Positions 42,616 to 50,484 of a stretch of 64,000 nt of DNA are shown piece by piece. Below the pieces are notes generated by a model, which did no database searches, was not told where the DNA came from, and worked only from the letters and a program-made list of their open reading frames with translations. The position numbers were made by a program, and so were the translations under genes. The stretch comes from PWXP01 sp034005525 (GTDB lineage: Bacteria > Planctomycetota > Planctomycetia > Pirellulales > Thermoguttaceae): positions 40,718 through 104,717 of the forward strand of contig JAVEUP010000004.1 in assembly GCA_034005525.1 (NCBI GenBank). The letters run 5' to 3'. Within the stretch, counting starts at the first letter, position 1, and each line of letters opens with the position of its first letter.

Positions 42616-44001
42616 ATGCCGATTACGGGAGATCAGCTCACGGAGTTAATGGTCAACGTGTGTTGGCTTAGCTTACTTCTCCTCATCGGAAAATATCTCC
42701 GCACCAGGATCCGTCTCTTCCAGAACCTCTTCCTTCCCGCCTCGCTCATCGCTGGATTCCTCGGGCTTCTCCTCGGTCCCAACATCGCCGGAAAGTACTT
42801 CTTCACCGTTATACCCCAGGAGGTAATGAATTCCTGGAGCCTGTACCCGGCCCGGCTGATCAACGTCGTCTTTGCCTGCCTGTTCCTTGGATTCACGGTG
42901 CCATCCGTGAAGACCATCTGGAAGGAAGGCGGCCCGCAGTTCTGCTACGGATGGCTTGTGGGAATGGGGCAATACGTCGTCGGCCTTGGTATTGGCGTCG
43001 CGGTGCTCACCCCCTTTTTCGGAGTGCCCAGTTATTTCGGTTGCATTCTTGAGATCGGCTTTTCCGGTGGCCATGGGACCGCGGCCGGCATGGACCAAAC
43101 CTTTCGCCAGATGGGATTCGCGGCCGGATCGGATCTGGGATTGATGTCGGCAACTGTCGGGATCATCTGCGCCGTGGTCTTCGGAATGGCCTTGACCAAC
43201 ATTGCAGCCCGGCGCGGGCTGACGACGATCATCAAATCCCCGCAGCAGCTTTCCCACGAAGAAGTCTCCGGCCTGCTCCCTGAGGGCAGTCGCCCCGTCG
43301 GCTCGACACAAACCATCTCGCCAAACGCCCTCGAGCCTTTCGCCTTCCATGCCGCATTCGTGGGCGTGGCTATCTTGATCGGCTGGTACATGCTGATGGC
43401 CATCAAGAGCCTTAGTGCCAATATGGAGCCCAACCTGTTCGAGAGCTTCCCACTCTTCCCTCTGGCGATGATAGGCGGGTTGATTATCCAGATCTTCGCC
43501 GACAGGACCGGGCTTGCACAGTATTTGGACCCGAGTACATTCGATCGCATCCTGGGACTGGCACTTGACTTCCTCGTCCTCTCGGCCGTCGCCTCCATCC
43601 GATTGGACGTCTTTCTCGCTTACTTCTGGCCCTTCACGATCCTGATGGTCGCCGGGTTGAGTTGGATTCTCTTCTGTACCTGGTACATCGCTCCCCGGAT
43701 GCTCCCGGAGGCATGGTTCGAACGCGCTATCACGGAATATGGCATGCAGACCGGGGTTACCGCCATCGGACTTCTACTTCTTCGGGTCGCCGACCCGCAT
43801 TTTGAAACGCCGGCGTCCAAATCCTTCGGATTCAAGCAGATTATCTACGAGCCCATGTTGGGTGGCGGCTTCATCACGGCATCGGCTCCGATCATTATCG
43901 TCAATTACGGAGTAGCCCCGGCGCTGGCGGCCGCTCTCCTTTCCATCCTTGCGGTCGTGGCCGTCGCTTACTTCAGCGGCTGGATCCATCGCTTCAACTA
44001 G
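42616..44001 (+). CDS. Sodium:glutamate symporter-like transporter (GltS family)
   Basis: 461-residue membrane protein of the ESS/GltS family. It has many helices and the duplicated inverted-topology pattern: FLPASLIAGFLGLLLGPNIA in the first half; FGCILEIGFSGGHGTAAGMD (about 140-160) with the hallmark G-x-GHGTAAG; and VTAIGLLLLRVADP and FITASAPIIIVNYG in the second half. The ATG at 42616 is chosen over an earlier in-frame ATG because the upstream residues are polar and the first helix starts here. Likely imports glutamate or a related dicarboxylate with sodium; the order after an SSS symporter is unusual. Confidence 0.85.
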   Translation: MPITGDQLTELMVNVCWLSLLLLIGKYLRTRIRLFQNLFLPASLIAGFLGLLLGPNIAGKYFFTVIPQEVMNSWSLYPARLINVVFACLFLGFTVPSVKTIWKEGGPQFCYGWLVGMGQYVVGLGIGVAVLTPFFGVPSYFGCILEIGFSGGHGTAAGMDQTFRQMGFAAGSDLGLMSATVGIICAVVFGMALTNIAARRGLTTIIKSPQQLSHEEVSGLLPEGSRPVGSTQTISPNALEPFAFHAAFVGVAILIGWYMLMAIKSLSANMEPNLFESFPLFPLAMIGGLIIQIFADRTGLAQYLDPSTFDRILGLALDFLVLSAVASIRLDVFLAYFWPFTILMVAGLSWILFCTWYIAPRMLPEAWFERAITEYGMQTGVTAIGLLLLRVADPHFETPASKSFGFKQIIYEPMLGGGFITASAPIIIVNYGVAPALAAALLSILAVVAVAYFSGWIHRFN

Positions 44002-44177
44002 CACGGTGAGAAGCCTCCGAAGGGTTGCGATCAACCGGCCGTGCGGGGAACGGTGTCGCCCGAGGCGAGTGATTTGTGCAGTTCTGAACCCAATCGTGAC
44101 CGTCCCCCCTCCCTCTCGCTGGCGCCTCGGGTTAACATAGTGAAGTGAACTGAAGCAGGACTTGTCGAGGAAGCGAT

Positions 44178-45629
44178 ATGAGCGGATTTTTTGGAGTGGT
44201 GGCGAAAACCGATTGCGTCGCCGATTTGTTCTACGGCACGGATTACCACAGCCACTTGGGAACCGTGCGGGGCGGAATGGCGACCTGGGGCCCCGATCGC
44301 TTCATCCGTTTTATCCACGACATCACCAATGCCCAGTTTCGCAGCAAATTCGAGGATGACCTTCCGCGACTGCAGGGTAATTTGGGCATCGGCGTTATCA
44401 GCGACTTCGAAGACCAGCCGCTGATCATCGGCTCGCATCTGGGCACGTATGCACTGGCCACGGTGGGCCGTATTCTGAATCTCGACGATTTGGCCGCCGA
44501 GGCGTTTCGGGGACACGGGACTCACTTCTCGGAAATGGGAGGCGATGGCATCAATCCGACGGAATTGGTGGCGACCTTGATCAATCGGGGAAGCAGTTTC
44601 GCGGCCGGCATCGCGTACGCGCAAGAGGTCATCAAAGGATCGTGTTCCCTGCTGGTGCTCACCAACGACTCGATCTACGTGGCGCGCGACCGGCTGGGCC
44701 GCACGCCTGTCGTCATCGGCCGCAAACCGGGCGCTTGTGCCGCCACGCTGGAGACGTGCGCCCTGCCGAATCTCGACTACGACGTCGATCGCTACTTGGG
44801 GCCCGACGAGATCGTCCGCCTGACCGCCGACGGCGCCGAAACCTTGAAGCCGCCTGGCCGAGAGATGCAGATTTGCGCGTTCCTGTGGGTCTATTACGGC
44901 TATCCGGCGTCGTCTTACGAAGGCATCAACGTCGAAGCGGTCCGCTATCGCTGCGGGGCGGCGCTGGCGCGGGCAGACGATGTCCAGATCGACCTTGTGG
45001 CGGGCATTCCCGATTCCGGCACCGGCCATGCCATCGGCTACGCCAACGAATCGGGCGCCGCCTATGGGCGGCCGTTTGTGAAGTACACGCCGACCTGGCC
45101 GCGGAGTTTCATGCCCCAGGACCAGCGAGTGCGCGATCTTGTCGCCCGCATGAAGCTGATTCCGATTCGCGAGGTGATCCAGGGCAAGCGGGTGCTCTTC
45201 TGCGAAGATTCGATCGTCCGCGGCACGCAGTTGCGCGACACAGTCCGGCGGCTGTTCGAGTACGGGGCCAAGGAAGTCCACATGCGGCCGGCCTGTCCCC
45301 CGTTGATTTTCGGTTGCAAGTTCCTGAACTTCTCCCAGTCCCGGTCTGAGTTGGACCTGGCCGCACGGCAGGCCATCAAGGAACTGGAGGGGGACGACGG
45401 CAAGCACCTGGAGGACTACGCCGACCCCGACTCGACGCGGCACGCCGTGATGGTCGAGCGTGTCCGGCAGCACCTGGGGCTCACGTCGCTGAAGTACCAG
45501 CGATTAGACGACCTAATCGAAGCGATCGGGGTGCCCAAGGGTCACGTATGCACCTATTGTTGGGACGGCTGCGAGTCCTGCAGCCGGCAGTTATGGCTGG
45601 TCCCGCCAATGGCGGATTCCGCCGCCTGA
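44178..45629 (+). CDS. Amidophosphoribosyltransferase paralog lacking the glutaminase cysteine
   Basis: 483-residue PurF-family protein. The phosphoribosyltransferase half is intact: PRPP loop VLFCEDSIVRGTQLRDT (about 340), IDLVAGIPDSGTGHAIGYAN and KYTPTWPRSFMPQ. In the glutaminase half the first residues are MSGFFGVV: the position-2 nucleophile Cys of MCGIFG is Ser. The family HNG block is also changed (ALATVGRI). The protein ends with CTYCWDGCESC. True PurF uses glutamine to make phosphoribosylamine, the first step of purine synthesis; this one may use ammonia, or act on another substrate. Paralogs without the Cys occur in Bacteroidota; whether a canonical PurF exists in this genome is unknown. 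GAGGAAG lies upstream of the ATG. Confidence 0.85.
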   Translation: MSGFFGVVAKTDCVADLFYGTDYHSHLGTVRGGMATWGPDRFIRFIHDITNAQFRSKFEDDLPRLQGNLGIGVISDFEDQPLIIGSHLGTYALATVGRILNLDDLAAEAFRGHGTHFSEMGGDGINPTELVATLINRGSSFAAGIAYAQEVIKGSCSLLVLTNDSIYVARDRLGRTPVVIGRKPGACAATLETCALPNLDYDVDRYLGPDEIVRLTADGAETLKPPGREMQICAFLWVYYGYPASSYEGINVEAVRYRCGAALARADDVQIDLVAGIPDSGTGHAIGYANESGAAYGRPFVKYTPTWPRSFMPQDQRVRDLVARMKLIPIREVIQGKRVLFCEDSIVRGTQLRDTVRRLFEYGAKEVHMRPACPPLIFGCKFLNFSQSRSELDLAARQAIKELEGDDGKHLEDYADPDSTRHAVMVERVRQHLGLTSLKYQRLDDLIEAIGVPKGHVCTYCWDGCESCSRQLWLVPPMADSAA

Positions 45630-45698
45630 AACAGGTTGCCGCAATGAGGGCCGGCAAATGCATGAACCATTTCGGTTCCCGGTAGCTTATTGTTTCGC

Positions 45699-45715
45699 AC
45701 TGGTTGGAAACCAGT
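45699..45715. terminator. Possible bidirectional terminator
   Basis: ACTGGTT-GGA-AACCAGT hairpin between the convergent PurF-like and ThuA genes. Short and without a strong T tract, so the call is tentative. Confidence 0.3.
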
Positions 45716-45735
45716 AGCCCCTCTCAACTCTACTT

Positions 45736-46515
45736 CTACTCGACGCCTGCAGTCCATGCCGTGCCGCGGCACAGCAAAGCGGCGGCGCCTTCGCTCTGAA
45801 ATGACGCCGCGTTGTGCCCCAGCACGCAATGGAACACACATCCTTTCCCATACCGAAGCACGAAGGCCATCGGGTACACCTTGCCGTCCACCTTCGAGGT
45901 GGCCTCGGCGAGAACCGTGACGGGCGCGTCGCCTTCCAGGCAGGTGTAGAGTTCGTCGATGGTGGTAAAGGACTTCATGCCGCGCGTGATCGGGTGATCG
46001 GCATCGGTTATGTTGACGGTGAACTCGCCATAGGGATCGTGCTGGTGGCGTCCCGCAGGCGACCGCGCGCCGAACCAGACGCGGCCGGCAAGCGGCTCGA
46101 ACTCGTCTTTGAACTCCTCGAACGCCCCGCAGGCGAAGTGGACCAGAACGAGCCCGCCCCCCTGCTCGACAAATCGTTTCAGGTTCTCAAAGCCCGCTCG
46201 GCCGGGCACCTTTGGGTCGTAATTCTTGAAGTGCAAGACCACGGAGGCGTAGGGTGAAAGGTCGGCCGCGGCCAGCCTGGTCAGATCGTCGAGCACGTCG
46301 GCCTTCATTTCCTCGCGGCTCTCGATGGCCGCTTTCAGCAAGGGTGTTGTCTCCTGCCAGCGGTGGCCCGCGTAGTCTTCGCCGGTCACAATGAGGACTC
46401 GCGTGGGCGCGTCGGCGCGGGACAGCGTCGCCGTGCCGGCAACGGCAGCCAGAACGCCGGCGGCCCATAGCAGGCGGGCCGAAATTCCAAGAAGTCGGGT
46501 CGCGATTGCAGTCAT
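45736..46515 (-). CDS. ThuA-domain protein, secreted
   Basis: 259-residue protein with a signal peptide (LLGISARLLWAAGVLAAVAG) and a ThuA/trehalose-utilisation fold (about 40-255): TRVLIVTGEDYAGHRWQETT, the glutamine-amidotransferase-like core VEQGGGLVLVHFACGAFEEF (about 140-160), and GVxFH-like GKGCVFHCVLGHN near the end. ThuA proteins are common beside planctomycete oxidoreductases and are linked to sugar metabolism, but the reaction is unknown. GGGGAG lies nine bases before the ATG at 46515. Divergent from the FAD oxidoreductase gene. Confidence 0.82.
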   Translation of the reverse strand: MTAIATRLLGISARLLWAAGVLAAVAGTATLSRADAPTRVLIVTGEDYAGHRWQETTPLLKAAIESREEMKADVLDDLTRLAAADLSPYASVVLHFKNYDPKVPGRAGFENLKRFVEQGGGLVLVHFACGAFEEFKDEFEPLAGRVWFGARSPAGRHQHDPYGEFTVNITDADHPITRGMKSFTTIDELYTCLEGDAPVTVLAEATSKVDGKVYPMAFVLRYGKGCVFHCVLGHNAASFQSEGAAALLCRGTAWTAGVE

Positions 46516-46679
46516 TGGAACGTCTCCCCAAGGTCGGACTGAAGGGCTGGGCAGATCCCGAGCAAACACCCGCGCTGGTTGCCTGCCCGCGTGCCTGCTA
46601 TAATGGTACAAGTGTTCGGCTGCGGGTGCAAGCTGGACGGTGCAACGAGGAAAACATCCTTAAGGAAGTGACTGAACTC

Positions 46680-49600
46680 ATGCAAAAAGATCAGACAGGA
46701 TATTCGGCGGAGTCCACTACGTTGAACAGCGACGTCTGTTTTGCTCCCGGATGCAAGACTGATGGGCGCGTGGGTGAACCCGGCTGCTTAGACAGCCGGA
46801 ACCACCCACCCTACGCCACGCAATCAGCTTTGTTGGCGGCCGTTGTCGGTTGCGTCCTGGCGCTATCGGGCAGTGCGGCGGGGAGTGAGCGATTCGTCGA
46901 GTCCTCGGCCCGGAGCATTCCCGTCAGCGCACGGGTCGATCTTGTCGTCGTTGGCGGCAACGAAGGGGGAATTGCCGCGGCATGGGCGGCTGCGAAGTCG
47001 GGTTCGTCGGTACTCGTGGTCAATAGCCACTACTTCTTCAGCGACGACATCGCGGCCAAGGCACGCTACTGGATCGAGCCGGATGAAGTGCCCCAGTATG
47101 AGTTCGCCAGGGTGCTTTTCGGCGGAATCGCCGCCGATGGTAGACCCGGCGAAATCAGGCCGGGGGAGTACAAGAAACGAATCGAACGGCTTCTCTTGGA
47201 AGCAGGCGTCCAATTCCATTTCAACAGCCGGCCCGCCGGCGTGCTCGTCGACAGTGCCGGCGAGTTGGCGGGCGTGGTCACTGCCAACAAGGCAGGACTG
47301 CAAGCGGTCGTTGCGAAGACGGTCATCGACGCGACGCCAATGGCGACGGTTGCCCGCATGGTAGGCGCAGCCGCAACGCCGTGGCCGGCCGGGCAGGTCA
47401 CCGTGAGCCGGGTTGTCTTCAGCGCGGATGTTCCCGGCGGCCGGAAGTTCGGCCGGTTCTGCGAGTATTCCCTCGAAGTGCCGATGCCGCAAGGAAGCTG
47501 GTCCGAACGCTGCCGGGCCGAGGTGCTGTTGCGCGAGAAGTTCAATCGGGTCGATGCGAGAAGGGCGCACGCCCATGCCATGCACATGATCGAGCCGACG
47601 TCGATCGTCTCGGAATCGCAAGCCGGCAATACCCCGTGGCAGGGCGCCGATAAGTTCGATCTGGACCGCTGCCGCCCGCGTGGCGTTGCGAATGTGTACG
47701 TGCTGAGCCAATCGGCCGACGTTCCGCGCACCTGCGCCGCGAACCTGACCCGGCCGGTGGCGTTGGCCGATCTTGGCGAGCGAGTCGGCCGGGCGGCGCA
47801 TGAGGCCGCCGCAAAGCGCCCGATGCCGGCCGGCGTTGCCGTGAAGGCTTCGCCCAATGCCACGGCCATCGAAGGGTTGGACGTTTCTGAGCTTCTTTCG
47901 GGCCACCGGGGATACTTGCGGGAAGACCTCGGCGAGGTCCAACAGCCGGAAACCGCCATTCCGGTATGGGCCGAGTACGACGTGATCGTGGTGGGCGGCG
48001 GTACGGCCGGAATGCCCGCCGCAATGGGCGCCGCCGACAAGGGTGCCAAGGTGCTGGTCATCGAAATGCTCGGGCTCATCGGCGGCAACCGGGAATTGGG
48101 CACCGCCGGCTATTGGAAAGGATACCCGCACGGATTCAACCGGTTCGGTTCCGTTGCCCACCGCTGGCGGGCCGCCCAGGCGTTCGACGCGGCCCGCGAA
48201 GCGGGGGTCGACATCTGGTACAACACCTTCGCGTGTGGCGCCCTGAAGGAGGATGCCCGCGTGCGCGGCGTTGTGGTTGCCACGCCGCTGGGCCGCGGCG
48301 CCGTGTTGGGCAAGGTGGTGATCGACACCACGGGCGACGCCGACGTGTGCGTCGCCGCCGGCGCCGAGTACCACTACCTCAACGATGGCGACCTCTGCCT
48401 GCAGGAGGCCTCGTTCCGCTGCGTCAAGGGGCTCTACGGCAACGTACTGCCCATCGACCATCTCGACGTCCATAGTTCGACCATGCACCACGTACTCGCC
48501 CGGAAAGCCGACGAAGAAGACGTTTGGGACTATTATCCGATGGTCGGCATTCGCGAAACCCGGCTGATCAAGGGCGACTACGTCATCAACGTGCTCGACC
48601 AGATTATCGAGCGCACGTACCGCGACCTGGTCGGCGTTTCCTGGTCGGCGTACGATCCGCACGGGTATCACAACAGCGACTACATTTACGCGGGCCTGAT
48701 GCCGCCCACCAAGCATGAAGTGCGGGCGGCGGGGAAGCCTGGCTTCATCACCTACTTCCCTCTCCGCGCCATGCTGCCGAAAGGGCTGGACGGCATCATG
48801 GTTGCCGGCCGGTCCCACTCGGTCACCCACGACGTTCAGGCGTCGGTACGCATGAATCCCGACGTGATCAACTTCGGTTACGCGGCCGGCTGCGTGGCGG
48901 CCGAGGCGGTCCGCACCGACAGACCGCTACGGCATGTCGACCTCGGCCCGGTTCAGGATCACCTGGCCGAAGTCGGCAACATCTCCTGGGAAGACCGGCG
49001 CGAGCGATGCGTCGATACGCCGGAGCCAACGGACCAGGAACTCAAGGAGGCGGCCGGCGACCCGACCACGAAGCTTCGGCTGGCAACGCTCCTGCGGGCG
49101 GGCGAGCGGAGTATTCCGCACGTGCGGGAATCGTTCGCCGCCGGGCCCACCCTGGAGAAGGCGAAGGCGCTTTGTGTGCTCGGCGACAATAGCGCAGTGG
49201 AGTGTCTGTGCGACTGGCTCGACAACCAACCGCTCGGCGACGGGCTGGCCTACGACTGGGAAGCGTTCCTGAACGTCTCGGACGTGGAGGCCGTCATGTG
49301 GCTGCTGGGCGTGCCTCGCGACCCGCGGGCAGTCCGGTCGCTTGTGAAGAAGTTGGAGCAATGCACCACGGGCGGGCCCAGTTTCAACCCCATAAAACGC
49401 GGTTCCTCGTCGCCTGACTACAGTGCGGGCGGCAACCATTTCAGCCAGATCCGGGCCATCACGACCGCGTTGGGGCGCATCGGCAGTCCCGCCGCGGCCC
49501 CGGCGCTGCATGAGTTTCTTAACCGGGAGGGGGTCCGTGGCCACGTCGACGCGGCGGGTGATCCGCAATCGCTGCGCGCACACACGTTCGTCAACTCATA

Positions 49601-49751
49601 CATTGAACTGCACGTCGCCGGCGCCCTGGTGCGCTGCGGAGACCACAAGGATCTCGGGCGGAAAACCCTCACGGCCTACCTGGACGACTGGCGCGGCATC
49701 TTCGTGCGGTACGCCGGACATGTCCTCAATGAGGCGGCCAACCGGCGGTGA
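46680..49751 (+). CDS. FAD-dependent oxidoreductase with two FAD domains and HEAT-like tail
   Basis: 1,023-residue protein with two complete Rossmann FAD sites: LVVVGGNEGGIAAAWAAAKS (about 87-107) and YDVIVVGGGTAGMPAAMGAA (about 432-450), the second domain followed by GLIGGNRELGTAGYW. It belongs to the FAD_oxidored (pfam12831) group. A C-terminal alpha-helical region (about 800-1020; LRLATLLRAGERSIPHVRES) resembles HEAT-type repeats. The leader is unusual: after the ATG come about 48 residues before a hydrophobic core (SALLAAVVGCVLALSGSAAG), and residues about 29-45 (VGEPGCLDSRNHPPYA) are encoded by an R3 repeat core. AAGGAAG is 13 bases upstream of the ATG, a poor distance, so the start is uncertain. 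Confidence 0.8.
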   Translation: MQKDQTGYSAESTTLNSDVCFAPGCKTDGRVGEPGCLDSRNHPPYATQSALLAAVVGCVLALSGSAAGSERFVESSARSIPVSARVDLVVVGGNEGGIAAAWAAAKSGSSVLVVNSHYFFSDDIAAKARYWIEPDEVPQYEFARVLFGGIAADGRPGEIRPGEYKKRIERLLLEAGVQFHFNSRPAGVLVDSAGELAGVVTANKAGLQAVVAKTVIDATPMATVARMVGAAATPWPAGQVTVSRVVFSADVPGGRKFGRFCEYSLEVPMPQGSWSERCRAEVLLREKFNRVDARRAHAHAMHMIEPTSIVSESQAGNTPWQGADKFDLDRCRPRGVANVYVLSQSADVPRTCAANLTRPVALADLGERVGRAAHEAAAKRPMPAGVAVKASPNATAIEGLDVSELLSGHRGYLREDLGEVQQPETAIPVWAEYDVIVVGGGTAGMPAAMGAADKGAKVLVIEMLGLIGGNRELGTAGYWKGYPHGFNRFGSVAHRWRAAQAFDAAREAGVDIWYNTFACGALKEDARVRGVVVATPLGRGAVLGKVVIDTTGDADVCVAAGAEYHYLNDGDLCLQEASFRCVKGLYGNVLPIDHLDVHSSTMHHVLARKADEEDVWDYYPMVGIRETRLIKGDYVINVLDQIIERTYRDLVGVSWSAYDPHGYHNSDYIYAGLMPPTKHEVRAAGKPGFITYFPLRAMLPKGLDGIMVAGRSHSVTHDVQASVRMNPDVINFGYAAGCVAAEAVRTDRPLRHVDLGPVQDHLAEVGNISWEDRRERCVDTPEPTDQELKEAAGDPTTKLRLATLLRAGERSIPHVRESFAAGPTLEKAKALCVLGDNSAVECLCDWLDNQPLGDGLAYDWEAFLNVSDVEAVMWLLGVPRDPRAVRSLVKKLEQCTTGGPSFNPIKRGSSSPDYSAGGNHFSQIRAITTALGRIGSPAAAPALHEFLNREGVRGHVDAAGDPQSLRAHTFVNSYIELHVAGALVRCGDHKDLGRKTLTAYLDDWRGIFVRYAGHVLNEAANRR
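46768..46815. repeat. R3 hairpin core inside a coding sequence
   Basis: GCGTGGGTGAACCCGGCTG, loop TTAGA, and CAGCCGGAACCACCCACCC, in the frame of the FAD oxidoreductase and without a stop codon. Same core as at 19537, 22750 and 60755. Confidence 0.8.
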
Positions 49752-49789
49752 GGGGCCAACCGGCGATGAGGGGCGAAGCCTTCATCGCC

Positions 49790-50473
49790 TCACGGCGTTT
49801 CAACAGGGGCAGGCACCGGAACCCCGGCAGGCTGAAAGCTTGGGTTGGCGCGGAGTTCGGCTGCAATGCGCTGGGTTTCGTCCAGCAATTCGACGGCTTC
49901 TTCGAGCAGTTCGCACATTTCGGCGTCCGGTCCGGGCGCGCCGTCCGGTTCGCTGGTTTGGCAGCGGTCGCTCAACAGGGACAACCGCCGGCCGAGCGGG
50001 CCGGTCAGCAGCCGCCGGATCCGGTCGATCCGCTGGCTCACCTCGCGGCGCTGCTCGTGCCATCGCCGTCCCTCTTCGGTCAGCCATTGGTTTTCGCGGG
50101 AGAGGTTGCGGTATTCCACGGCATTGTGGATGGCCATGGCCAGATCGACTTCCCGGCACGGCTTCGTGAAATACTGGAACACGTCCCCTTCATTAACGGC
50201 CCTGATTACGGCTTCGGTCGTCGCGTGCCCGGTGAGCACGATGCGCATGATCTCCGGAGCATTTCTGGTCACCCAGGCCAGCAGTTCGTTGCCCGACATG
50301 CCCGGCATCTTGTAGTCGGTCACCAGCACGTCGATCGGGCGGGCCTTGATTACCGCCATCGCCTCTTCACCGGACCGCGCGGTGAAAAGCTGGAACGGCT
50401 GGCGACGCAGCGCGCGCACCAGTCCGTGCAGCAGGTTTTGGTCGTCGTCGACAAGCAGGACAATCGGTTGCAT
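49790..50473 (-). CDS. Response regulator receiver protein with coiled-coil tail
   Basis: 227-residue protein: receiver domain (residues 1-120) with IVLLVDDDQNLL (Asp acid pair), phospho-Asp in VLVTDYKMPGMSG (about 53), LTGHATTE and FQYFTKPC (Lys about 104). The rest is a helical region (about 130-200) and a Pro-rich end, with no recognised output domain. AAGGAGA precedes the ATG. Last gene of the packed signalling run; a 11-bp gap to the hybrid kinase suggests that kinase is its partner. Confidence 0.9.
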   Translation of the reverse strand: MQPIVLLVDDDQNLLHGLVRALRRQPFQLFTARSGEEAMAVIKARPIDVLVTDYKMPGMSGNELLAWVTRNAPEIMRIVLTGHATTEAVIRAVNEGDVFQYFTKPCREVDLAMAIHNAVEYRNLSRENQWLTEEGRRWHEQRREVSQRIDRIRRLLTGPLGRRLSLLSDRCQTSEPDGAPGPDAEMCELLEEAVELLDETQRIAAELRANPSFQPAGVPVPAPVETP

Positions 50474-50484
50474 GGTACGTCTCC

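Noticed and set aside
46863..48830. 655-codon frame antisense to the FAD oxidoreductase
   Set aside because: No recognisable motif; explained by GC-rich third positions of the sense gene.
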